Source: Pomphorhynchus laevis (Eukaryota; Acanthocephala; Palaeacanthocephala; Echinorhynchida; Pomphorhynchidae). Taken from it: a stretch of DNA of 64,000 bases. The first letter of the stretch is position 1. Every line of letters begins with the position of its first letter. The stretch spans positions 1 to 64,000 of the forward strand of contig WNNJ02000211.1 in the NCBI GenBank assembly GCA_012934845.2, written 5' to 3'. This document shows, one piece after another, positions 46,095 to 57,354 of this stretch. Made by a program: the position numbers and the translations under genes. The notes under the pieces are model-generated. The model ran no database searches. It was given only the letters and a program-made list of their open reading frames with translations, and was not told where the DNA came from.

Positions 46095-47301
46095 CTAGTC
46101 GCAACTAGAGGCGGAAAGGTCGCCTTTACCGCTTCCCGTCACGACAAATGGAGTCGCTTGCCCACGGGCGATATCTTCATTTCCCTCGTTAGCCATAGCC
46201 CAGATCGAATTCTTCCGAGTAAGCTTCAAAGCGGCTATGCTCAGCGCTGACCCGTTTTGTTTCTTAGATTTTGGTGGCTTCTTAATATTGTTGGTCTTCC
46301 CAGAAGGAGGAGAACGGAAGGATTCTGCTAATTGACCCACCAATTTTTGGACCAATTTTTCAAGTTGAATCATTGATGCCTGATGCTGCATTTCAATAAG
46401 TTTAAGAATTTCCGTATCCGGCATCCTGTCGTCTTTCTTGTTAGATGAGACAACTTCCACGAAGCTAGTCGGTTTTGCTGTCACACCCCTGTGTCTCTTT
46501 TGGTACGCCTTAAAGATTTTACACTTTTTTGACCATGCGGGGTGCTCACCACCGCAGTTTGCGCAAAATGGCTTACTTTCGCACTTCTCAGGATGTATAG
46601 CAGTTGTACCACACACGCCGCACTTATGTGGTAAAGAACATCCAGTGGACCAATGCCCCCACTGATGACAATTGTTGCAGTGAGGGTACGTTAGTGAGTC
46701 GGTTTCGATTATTGAAAATCTCAAATTATACCCCATAAAAGGATTGCATGTCGAAATCGATAGTTTTAGAGCTTCATCAACCGGGGCATTACAGAACGCC
46801 ACGGGAATGGGGAAGCCTTTAATCCCTATCAAAAAGCGCACGTTAGAGATTTTGTAATCAGTTTCTAGGGCTGGTATATCTTCTTCTGAAATGAATGTGG
46901 GCATATTATTTATCTTTATTGTTGCCATGATTGGTTTGAAAGCAATTATACCTTGTTCCGAATGCTCTTGTTTTAAAGTAGTCGACGTATGACATTGCCA
47001 GATCAGGAGTGCAGAATAAGATTTTAATCTCATATTCATAATACTTAATCGCATTGAACAATATCCTTTTTTAAATCGATCGGCAAGACTTCTTATAAAA
47101 ACATTGAACATGTTCTGCCTTTCCAGAGGCACCAAAAGTCTGATAATCACCAGGTTGGATAATTTTAGTACCGGGGCGGAGTTCACCCTCCGGAATATAT
47201 TCAAGAGAAGCTAAATCTCTACTTATCTTGTTTATTGCATTATCAGGAAAATTAGTTTTCATTGAGTTCTTTGAACGCTCCGACATGCTAAATTTACTCA
47301 T
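46095..47301 (-). pseudogene. LINE copy 6 ORF1
   Basis: The family start is MSKFSMSERSKNSM at 47301; frame changes near 47.2 and 47.03 kb, then open to the end. Knuckles: CNNCHQWGHWSTGC, CGVCGTTAIHPEKC, CANCGGEHPAWSKKC. The C-terminus NEGNEDIARG is the conserved tail. The RRM-like block (IKINNMPTFISEEDI) differs at many positions from copy 4. Confidence 0.87.
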
Positions 47302-47338
47302 TTTTTCGGTTGTTATTTTGTTTGAGCTTTTTTATAAA

Positions 47339-47531
47339 GTCGTTGATTGTTTAAATACATATAAGTTAATTTACTCTCGTAAAATTGTGATGTTATCAAT
47401 GAAGCAAAAAATATTGTTTGTTGAAACAACGCTCATATGGATGGATACTGGTTCTGTACTCGACGCCTCTGTTGTAGAAAACCGATATTCTAGATTTACA
47501 AACGCATGCACTCGTAAAGTGAATTTAGACT
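47339..47531 (+). other. Possible host exon
   Basis: An open frame with acceptor-like TTTTTATAAAG and a strong donor GTAAGTATT reads DTGSVLDASVVENRYSRF and NACTRKVNLD. A possible following exon after TTTATATTCAG (47621) is short. No family recognised; the region between LINE copies 6 and 7 (47.3-48.0 kb) holds nothing else. Confidence 0.3.
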
Positions 47532-48029
47532 GTAAGTATTAAAAATAATGGATTACAAACTACATATATAAAAACGTATTTCTTTGTGTGTACTAAATTG
47601 TTGACATTTATATTCAGACATGCCTATTATAGCGACGATTGCTTTGATAATCAAGTATATGAATTTCGATGAGTGACACAGTGGCAACGAAGTGATTTTG
47701 TCAATGCTGGCGAACATTTATATACTTAACATTTTATATATGAACATTTTGTGTTTTTTACTTTAATAATTCATTAATTTTTTATATGAACATAAACATA
47801 TTTTGATTCTTCTGCTATACTATCAGGTTTAATAATAGTTTTGAAATTCACTTAACGTGATCAGTAAACTGATCAAATAAAATATGACAGAGCTGCTGCT
47901 TCGCCAATTGACGGCTTAACCCAATCTTAGTGTTATATAACAACTATAAACTAAAATAAAAAGAAACTTGTATTAAAAATACAGGAATAAAAAGTTAGTT
48001 GATCATTCGCGATTAAGGTCTTCACCAAT

Positions 48030-51000
48030 ATTTAAGGCCTCAGGTAAGCGGGATCTGACCCCTAGCCAATCCAACACGCCGCTCTTCGACTGAACCACCC
48101 GGGGTCTTTCAACCCTCGAATAATCCAATCAAGGCGGACGATGCTTGGTAATCGCAAGATGATGAGCTTAAGAAATCTTAGTCTTTGTTCTAGGGACGTC
48201 CTGTTTAAAATAAGACCAATACCGAGATAGCCCAAGTACCCCAGAGGCGCACTTGGGTTTTCTATTTCAATGACAGATGTTGAGCCCGTTTCAGGGCCCA
48301 TCTAGCTTCCTTCAGGATACGTTTTAGTCTATCCAGGTCAGCTTTTGCTGACCAGTTCACCATAATGGTGAACCCCAGGTATTTTACTCGACTTGTGAAG
48401 GTATGGAATGGTTGATTAGTCAGGATGGAAGTTAGAGCTGAGAGTGCTAATCTCTTTAGTTTTTCCTTGCCGCAGGGGCGCCATGAAAGACAATTACCTG
48501 CGATTTGGAGAAGTTTAAAACAAGGTTGGGCAAGGGCAGCTGATCATTTAATCTAGTAACGAAACGGCTGATGTCAGAGACTACATCTTTGCACCTGTGT
48601 CCAGAGAACAGGTATGTGGTATCATCAGCGTATACCACAAGATGTTGATCGCGTTCGAATTTTTTGTAGAGTTCAATGGAGGCAGCAAGATACAAGATTG
48701 GAGAAAGTGGGGATCCTTGAGGCACATCTGTAATAGGGTAGAACTGACTTGCATCTGGGTCGTCTTCATAGAAGAATCGCTTTGTGTATAGCAATATTTC
48801 CACCCTGTTAACAATTCTCACAGGCAACCCGATGAACCTGACAGAAGTGATAACAAAAGGGATGGAAATATGGTCAAATGCAGCAGAGAAGTCAAGAAAA
48901 ATATCCACAGCAGGCTGATGACTGTTATCATGACAAAATTGCTCCACTACGCTTATTGCTGAATGTATAGAGCGATCTTTTACGCAGCCATGGAAACCTT
49001 GTGGGATTAAATTTCGCCTACTTAGATGATCGCGGATTTTACACGCAAGCACTTTTTCGTAAATGGAGATGAGGGAGTTTTGAATCGAAATGGGTCGCAG
49101 ATCTTTATGACAGGAAACCACCTTCTTTTTGGTATAAAAACACGACGGCTGATGTTTATTCCAGCAATGTCGGACGGGGACGGCTAATAGCATTGTTATG
49201 GCGACCTCTATCCTCTGACTGTCAGTCAAAAGCTGACAAACACGAGTGGAGAGTGGCACATGGGTTCTGGAGGTGCTCGGGAGTGGCCCCCAGGAGTTAA
49301 AGGATATCTGTAACAGACAAATCCTTACTCCTGAAGTCACACCAAGGCGGGATTGGTTTGGGTGAAAGGGTGGCTAAATAATTGTGTAGGGAAAGTGCCT
49401 CTCCAAATCTTTATCAAGGCTTATTCTACCAATCCAGCCTAATGCTCTATCCTTCCAACAAACAAACTTCTCCTTCTTGAATATCTTCCAGAAGGAAGAC
49501 TGAGAAAGGGTTAAGGCGAGAAATGCTTGCCTTATATCTGCTCAGCTGCAACCGATATCTAGTGCTCCAGTATTCATTCGAAAGGGCTTGTCTGGCGGAA
49601 ACAGAGAGATTAGGAAGGTGTAGCATTTTAGCTAGGACCTTGAGTTTTGTTGGAGTGGGATTGTATATACGACCTTTATAGGTAGTCGATAGTATCGCGG
49701 TAGCTTGTGAAGAGAGGTAGGTATTAAATTCGGTCAAACTCATATCCCCAATTCGGTGGAAGAGTTGAATAGCTGTTTGAAAGAAGGCCACCCTGATAGG
49801 ATCAAAGTGGAACCTTCTCCTAAGCAACGTATCTTCCTCTAATTGCCAACGAATTAGGTCATGAGAGGTGGTCTGTTGTTGGCGCGACTGCTCAGTATAG
49901 ATGGGTTTCAACAACCACTTCTTATGTAGCAGTAATATGTCGAGTAGTGAATTAGTAGCTGAGCAATGAAAGGTGGGGGAAGGTGGTTTGTGAATAAGAT
50001 CGTCGTTACTGGCTCTGCGGTTTGCTGCATTAATCCAACGACCAGTTCTGTCGTTGAAGTCACCAAGTAACATGTCATAGCCACTACCTAATATACGATC
50101 CAGAAGGTCACGGTTCCTGTGAATTTCTCCTGGCCGTATATAAATATTGGATATACTGATGCATTTACCGTTCTTACGAAGTAATATAGCCAAACAAGAT
50201 AGGGCTGGACAATGATAGTTAAGAAGGTTGGAAGATCTTAAGGAGCATTTAACTAAGGTTAAAAGACCTTGAGATGAAGATGAATGAGGAGGGGTTATAT
50301 ACGGAGTGAAGTGGGTGTATATATGCTAAGGGATAAATCGAGTAATGACCTTAGGGATACGGATAGACCGGGTCTCCTGAAGGACTATAACATCTGCATA
50401 TCTACCAGATAAAAGGCTAAGGACAGAAGCACCTCCCAAATTCCGCTGAAGGATATTCAGTGAAATAGGTTCTAGATTACTTTGCAATGCGTTAGTTTAG
50501 CTGGAAGAGGATTGCCACACCCTAGACAGAGCTAGAAGTGGAAGGATTGCTTCCTCCACCACTAGCGCCGCCCAGAGTGGGTACTTGCCCCCAGGCATTA
50601 TAATCATTGCCCTTAGAGGCGCTTCTATTCATGCCCATAAGCATTTCGCCAATATTTAAGAAGGGGACGGCTTGGGCCGTAGCTCCTCGTTTCTTGGATT
50701 CCCGAGCCGACGCCCCTCTTTTGTTGGACGTCTTAGCGGTTGGAATCGGTATAACCGGATTGGCGAACAGATTAGCAATTGATTTCGCTACAAGCTCTTG
50801 AATTTTCTTTCTAAATGTTTAGAACTTGAGGTCCATAATCAACATAGACTCGCAGTTAGAGGATCTATATGCCGACTTGGCGAATGTTTCAGGGGCAGAT
50901 TTTGGCGCACGGAACTTTGCAATATATTCCTTGAAGTGGGGGCACTTCCTTCCTCACGCAGGGTGTGCCCCACCACAATTACAACACTTGATCCCATTAG

Positions 51001-51725
51001 AACAGGGAAGAGCTGAGTCAATCGCGCGGCAGTCCATTTTCCCGCATTTCCCGCAGCTTGTCACCCCACTGCAGTTGAAGGCCTAGTGCCCCCATTTATG
51101 GCACCGGCTGCAGTGCGGGTACGTAAACTCTTCTCTCGATATCAGTTTGAATTTGAGATTGATCCCCATGATGGGGTTGCATTGTGATCTCTCGAGAACC
51201 TCTGCCTGCGCAAGGGGGCATAACAGAATCCCACATTGATAGGAAGGCCATTACGGCCGGTAAGTGTACGTATATTGTGGATTTTGTAGGTTTTTGATAA
51301 TGTAGCCAAATCATTTTCTTCCATATAGGAAGGCAAGTTGTTAATTTTTAACGTTGCAAGTTTAGGTTTCTTTACAAACGTCGCAAAACTGCTGTAGTTT
51401 TGATCAAAGTAATTTTCATAGTGATCAAGGGTATCTACTGACGCGAATGATATTTTCACAGAGCTCTCGTAGTACTTAGCAGAATCAAAGACTACTTTGT
51501 TGGTATATTTATTTGAAAAATCACGTAATAGTCTGTTATACAAGGAATGTCTTTCTATTGTTTGCAAAAGTGTAATAATACCCAGGTTTTTCGTTTTGAG
51601 GATTGGTGAAGTAATTCCCCCACTCCCCCTAACAGTAGAAAACTCACAAACCTGCAATTGCGTCGTTCCAAAGTCTTCTTTCACCTTAATTTCCTTGATT
51701 CCAGCAGGAATTTCCATCGTTTTCT
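48030..51725 (-). mobile_element. Jockey-like LINE copy 7
   Basis: ORF1 runs from 51717 (MEIPAGIKEIKVKED) through an RRM-like block (LKINNLPSYMEENDLATL) to knuckle remnants near 51.1-50.95 kb, then a worn end to 50.56 kb. ORF2 runs from about 50490 to 48040: IYIRPGEIHRNRDLLDRI, LLGDFNDRTG, TTSHDLIRW, FLDFSAAFDHI, DVPQGSPLSPILY, VVYADDTTYLF. The ORF2 start codon is TTG. Breaks are scattered. Its ORF1 is the most divergent of the set. Confidence 0.86.
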
Positions 51726-52000
51726 GAAAAATAATGATTTTATCAAAATTCTTTGATCATCCGTCAATGCACTTTTTCACGATATAATATAGATCATATA
51801 TATGTAATAAATATGAAAACAATACAAAATGCAAATAAAGCAGCATCAACGACGAAAACAAATTGATATTAAAACAAACTTTATACCATTAACTCGTAAG
51901 TAACTTTGTCATTTGATGTCTCGTGGTTATCGTTGAAGTTGCGTTTTGTCGACGAATTCGAGTTTAGTAAAGCTCCCATGGATATTTCCAAGAGACGAAA

Positions 52001-52060
52001 AGTAGCCTATTAAGGCTACTTTAAAAATAGGCCTGACTAGCCTATTTTTCATAGGCTACT
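52001..52060. repeat. Nested hairpin
   Basis: AGTAGCCTAT...ATAGGCTACT encloses AAAAATAGGC/GCCTATTTTT. It lies upstream of LINE copy 7's ORF1 start. Confidence 0.65.
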
Positions 52061-52299
52061 TAGAAATGTTCTGAGTAGCCTATGTGATACCACTGGATGA
52101 GGATGCCATAGAGGTCAAAACTACTCTAATGGGCTACCGTAAACTTTTAGCCAGCGGAAAACTCCCTAAAAATACATTTAACACTTCGAAATAATGATGG
52201 CCGATAGCCCAAATGTTACAGAACAACATAAAGTAAATTTATTATAAATGATTGCTAATTAAATGAAAATATATATCTAAGAGGCTTATTATTTACAAA

Positions 52300-52875
52300 A
52301 AATGTATATTAAATAATTGTTATAAGATTTTTTATAATTTATATCAAGTTGAAATAAGAAATTGAGATTTAAAAAAAACGTCATTTTTATGAATTGACTA
52401 ATAAATAACAGACGTTGTATCAGAATAAGAATTAGAGGTCATTAGGAGGAACTGCTATGCTATCAGGTTTCGGTCCTTAATTCCTCGACCCGACATAGCA
52501 GCGGGGCCAAATACATACTAATGATGTATTTCCTCTGATGAAATTTGATTATATAGTAACTTATTCTAATACAAAGTATATTATTTATTATCCACCCATA
52601 AAAATTTTCTGCTAATGATTTTAAATTTATTTTTAATATTATTGTGTTGATTTATATATTTTAATATTTTCTGTTTGATTTTATTTTTATAGTAACCTAG
52701 TTTAAAATATGTATCTATTAAATTATTTAAATGATTTTGAAGAAAGTCAATATCATTACATATTGTTGCAATTCTTAAAATTTCATTATTTAATGTATTA
52801 TATTTTATATTATACGCATGTATGATATTATATGAATGATTTTGAATAAAGCCAATATCATTACATATTATTTAA
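52300..52875 (-). mobile_element. Naiad 3' part with foldback (N7)
   Basis: One of the best foldback copies (52410-52580), preceded on the minus strand by a worn RT tail (NEILRIATICNDI-like, 52590-52850) and followed by the AT-rich end. The hairpins AAATACAT/ATGTATTT and CTGCTATG/CATAGCAG are both intact. Confidence 0.75.
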
Positions 52876-53109
52876 AACCCAATGCAACGGGAAATATCAG
52901 CGGAAATTATTCTGGGCTTACTGACCTTATGATTTAAAATTATTTAGCTTGCGTCTTAATCCTCAACAGAAAATAAATCAAAAATACTATAAAAAGATCC
53001 ATCAGGAATAATTGCTATTTGTGACTTTGAGAAGTGTGAAATCAATTTGAAATGGTTGGCAAAGGCATTGGCGATGCCAATGTTTTCTTAACAAATTATT
53101 CACATCCAA

Positions 53110-53297
53110 TCTCTATTTTTGCAATCTCACACACATCTCTATTTTTGAATAGAGTACATTTCTATTTTTGAATAGAAAAGGAGCGAAAATTTCTATTTTT
53201 GAATAAAAACATCTCTATTTTTGAATAGAAACATCTCTATTTTTGAATAGAAAAAGACTAGAAAATAGATAGTACACCTGTATTTTTGAATAGAAAA
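53110..53297. repeat. Minisatellite of palindromic units
   Basis: About seven irregularly spaced copies of TCTATTTTTGAATAGA, each able to form CTATT/AATAG. No CRISPR-like regular spacing is present. Confidence 0.8.
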
Positions 53298-53327
53298 ATG
53301 TGTATAGTGACTCTATATCGAGCGTTA

Positions 53328-53744
53328 TTAGCATAACATCATCTGGGATTTTGACCTGTAATTCGTAAATTTACACAGGAAATCATCCGTGTTTTCCACG
53401 TAGGAGGGTCTTTCCTTTAGAATGGGATAAAGCTCATGGTGTAGCCATTTTGCTAGTTTTTTTCTGTGACAGTGCCAATATTGCTGATAATTGGTCTTCC
53501 AGGACATAGCGTAACATCTTTGTATTTTTGGTAATAAGTACATGTGACCAGATCGAGGGTTTTTCACAATAATTTTATCTGCGATGTCTTTATTTAGATG
53601 TTTCTTTATACCCAAGTTAACCTTTTCAACAATAAGTGCGTGTTCTTCATTTGTTATACTTTCATACGCATTTGTCGATAATTGTTTTATACCTTCGCAT
53701 TCATAATTATTTTTCCTCCATACTACAATTTTACCGATGACCAC
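53328..53744 (-). mobile_element. PLE reverse-transcriptase fragment (PLE-2 type)
   Basis: 139 open codons read GKIVVWRKNNYECEG, KNPRSGHMYLLPKIQ, KKLAKWLHHELYPILKERPS. These are the fingers/N-terminal RT blocks also present at 15.0-15.5 kb. The fragment starts immediately next to the hammerhead repeat on the same strand. Confidence 0.8.
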
Positions 53745-53756
53745 CCATTCAACGAC

Positions 53757-54280
53757 CTATGAAGAGGTCGTTGAATGCTTTCCTCATGAAGAGGCATTAA
53801 CACCAGGCAGCATTCGATATATCTTCATCAGACCAAGATATAGAACCGAATTATTCTCGCAATACTCAAAGTCACTACGTATTCCCAGTTATCCTATGTG
53901 TGACGACAAACTTCACCAACGGTAGACGCGTTTCGCTTTTACGGAGCTCATCAGTACCGTGACTTCAATCATTATCCACAGGCACCTTAACACACGCTTT
54001 AACAGTGTTTAAAGCTCGAAAAACAGAACTACCCTTAATCTGAATCATCAGAGGAAATTTAGCATAAGCTCTGTGCATTGCAGTGCATATTGCAGTTTAA
54101 CCATGCATCAGGCACTAAATTCCTTTTAATAGAAATGCTGTTATACAGGGACACTTTAAAGTGTACAAATTTATAAAATATAATTTGTTGTTACACTTGC
54201 CCTGGGACACCCAATGGTGTACTCATAAATAAATCACTATGTTTTCCTCATGAAGAGGCATAAACACCAGTTCAGAAAAC
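53757..54280 (-). repeat. Third hammerhead repeat unit plus start of a fourth
   Basis: Same family as 16.8-17.76 kb. The block CCTCATGAAGAGGCAT recurs at 53783 and 54247, giving a 464-bp period. It stands upstream of the PLE RT fragment on the minus strand, as a 5' pseudo-LTR would. Confidence 0.85.
53917..53961 (-). ncRNA. Hammerhead ribozyme A, copy 3
   Basis: Minus strand: stem I ACGGTA/TACCGT, CTGATGA, stem II GCTC-CGTAA-AAGC (one mismatch), GAAA, CGCGTC with cleavage triplet GTC. All core positions are kept. Confidence 0.8.
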
Positions 54281-54403
54281 TGTAATTCTATGTAAATATT
54301 TGTCGTAGAATGTACTAAAGTACTTACGAAGGACCCAGTAAGGGACCTGTGAGATCACTGCGATGTAAAGCTAAAAAAAGCAAGTAGATTAATTAAGCGA
54401 GGT

Positions 54404-56830
54404 GTGGGTATTATAGAAATCGGATGCCATGAATGGCATCCGAACAGAAGATTTACCCGCCAAACTGAAATAAATAAGAGTCGTGTATCAAGCCAATTCC
54501 CACTAATAAACAATGAATTCACAATTTTCACAGACAAAGAAAAAACATATACACATAATGATCGAACGGAAAATGAAATATCAAGTGATGTCAAAGAGGC
54601 TCTAAATTTTGGACTTAATTATAATATAGCTCAGAAAGAGTTTATTTTGTATGATGTCGCAAGATGTCTTAGACTAAGTATTAAAACTATGTTCTCAAAT
54701 ATAAAAGATGAGAAGATTAGATTAGAGGCGGAAAATGAAATAAGCAGAAACGTATGGTACAAGTACACGAAACTTTATCCAAGCCGTTAATAACAAAACA
54801 TTTAATCAAAACATTTCTTAACAAACATTTCTAATAGTCTGACACTCACTTAAAGAAATAAAATATAGTAGCGGTTAAAAAAGCGGATAAAACTAAAGAA
54901 CCAATTGTTTGGAAACGTACAGTACATTAATGAAGTAAAAAAGACAACTGAATACAGCAACATATGCACTGTGTAACGAAAATAAACTTCAGGAATCAAT
55001 AGAAAGAATAAGAGAACACCTAGAAAAGTTTGTGTATATAGGCTACCTTCCAGTAAACGAAATGTATTGATTGCTAGACGGCCAAAATAAATGGGGAATG
55101 TTCTACATGACTTCAAAAACACATAAACCTTGCCGACCATATAGAGAAAGGCCAATAGTGAGTAGCAACGGAACTCCAACAGAGATGCTGCCTTCAAATA
55201 TACGTACGCTGCTATTCCAACATCTAAAGAAATACCATCTTATATAGGAAGCACACTTGGTTTTCTCCAAAAGTTTGAATGAATTAAAGAACTTATTCCT
55301 AATGATGCAATTCTAGTAACAATAGATGTAGAATCTCTGTATACATCGATCCTGCAGAAAGATGGTTTACAAGCCGTTCTGGAATTTATCACAGATTGTG
55401 ATTTTGGGTCATGGTACAGATAAGTACATAGTTGAATCATTAAAAGTAATTTTAGAACATAACTTGTTTGAATGGGGAAACAAGCGTTTTATCCAAATTG
55501 AAGGTACCGCTATGGGCACACCATGCGCCCCAGCATATGCTTGTATCTATATGGCATGGTATGAAAAGCGGTTTCTAGAAACGTGAATTCAAATCCGCGT
55601 ACTTCTTTCGATATATAGATGACATATTCGTGGTATGGTTGCATGAAGAAACGACAGTGACCGAATTTCTGATAACCCTCAACAATTACAGAGCACTAAA
55701 ATTTACATCCCAGCACGGTGATCATGTAAATTTTTTAGACAATCTCTCTAATAGGTGACATTTGGTATACTACATTATACAAAAAGCCGGAGTCGAAAAG
55801 CATGTACCTATATCACAATAGCAGGCATACCAATACCGTTAAAAGAGCAGCCATATTTAATGAGGCCATACGTATAGGAAGGATATGTAGTAGAAATGAT
55901 GATTTTGAAAAAAATATTGTGTTGTTAAAGACATTTAATTGCTAGAGGCTATAGGTGTAATCAAATATATAAACAACTTAAAAAATCAGAAGACAAGAAA
56001 ATAAGTTTTGGATAATCAAGAAAGAAAATTAGATATCTAAAAACGTGGTTACGCTTCCCTACCATCCAGCATTAAGAAATTCGAATCGTGAACTGTTATC
56101 AACTTATAAATCAGTATGTAAACTTAAGAATCTTAAAGGCAACGAGCCAAAAGTATATTTCTCGTATAATAACACAATCCGCAGCCATCTTGTGAGATCC
56201 AAACTGGGAAAAACTAGAAATATTACCATAGTTGGAAAATACCATGGATGCAAACAACCAAGTTGCAAAACTTGCAGTGTTCTTTAAGAAGAGTATAATT
56301 TTAACAGCACATACACCAAGTCGGAATACAAAATAAAAAATGAAAATAATTGTAAAAAACCAAATGTTGTATACTTAGGGGAATGTGGTTTATGTCGCGC
56401 TCAATATGTTAGCGAAACAGAAAGATGCCTAAGTCTTAGACTTAATAACAGGAGATCAGATATTAAAGCAAAATGAAACAGACAGACAATAACAACTATG
56501 ATACACTAGTGAATCACATTTTTGAAATGCACAATGGTAACGACAATATAAAATACACCATTATTGGTAGTTGTTATAAAAGCGCTGAAATGAGAAAAAT
56601 TGAAGAAATTAAATGGCAAGGACAGTTAATAATATACAGTGAGTATGGATTAAATAAAAACCCTACTATCACTTGCGCGAAAATGGCTAAAGACAAACAG
56701 CAAAATTCTTCCCGACTGTACAACAGTATGACATTATGAGATCGAATGTGGTAGTTGAGAAATTGTGTAAAAAAATTGTATGGAAAAAGCCGAAAGGCGA
56801 AGCTAGTAAGCATTTATTGTTGTTATCTCT
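54404..56830 (+). mobile_element. Near-full-length PLE with C-terminal endonuclease (PLE-4)
   Basis: Domains in order on the + strand: N-terminal region (KEALNFGLNYNIA, SIKTMFSNIKDEKIRLEA), ADKTKEPIVWKR, FYMTSKTHKP, RPIVSSNGTPTEM, LVTIDVESLYTSI (motif A), GTAMGTPCAPAYACIYMAWY (motif B), FFRYIDDIFVVW (motif C), linker LPYHPALRNSNRELLSTYK and GCKQPSCKTC, then GIY-YIG blocks VVYLGECGLCRAQYVSET and LRLNNRRSDI. All RT catalytic Asp residues remain, but the frame is broken several times. A decayed hammerhead end (GCCGAAAGGCGAA, about 56790) follows. This domain order is that of canonical PLEs, opposite to the Naiad copy at 60-62 kb. Confidence 0.85.
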
Positions 56831-57354
56831 TGATCACCAGTTTTTAATTTATTTTTATTTATGCGATCGTATCCGCATATGGATTCTGGATGATGCTCAT
56901 TAATGGTAAGATCTCGTAAAATTCGAATTCGAGTTCCTGATAATCGAAAATAATTTCGTAAAATCATTCCAGTATATTCATATTACTTAGAATAGGTTTA
57001 ATAATCTTGGCTGGCAGTTGTTTTCTGCATTTCTTTTCCAATCGGAAGAGGGAGACCATTTTGATATGCAGTAATTTGTCACGAGATAAATGGCACAATA
57101 CATTCGAAAAGACATTGCGAACAAGCATAAGATCCTAATTCAGGTGATGTTGAATGTTCATAGAATCAGTTTATGGTATGTTTTGACAGTTTAGAGTGTA
57201 CTTGCATATATGATCAAAAACGTGCATTGCGACTGTTAGTTGGTGTACATGTAACTTGTTGAGACTGGACAATCACTGGTTCGTTATGATAAAGAATGCA
57301 ATCGGCTTGACAGCGTGATGTGATTCGATTAAAGATGCAGTACAATTAGTGTCG
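56831..57354. other. Unassigned sequence
   Basis: No frame or repeat end was recognised. Confidence 0.4.

Larger units (their letters stand above)
43590..47301 (-). mobile_element. Jockey-like LINE copy 6
   Basis: Near-complete and little damaged: ORF1 and ORF2 (below) with only a few frame changes. ORF2 protein is visibly close to copy 4, ORF1 much less so. It lies downstream of copy 7 in the same orientation. Confidence 0.88.

Noticed and set aside
53110-53297. CRISPR-like array
   Set aside because: Units are palindromic and short, spacers are irregular and partly absent, and the DNA is eukaryotic.
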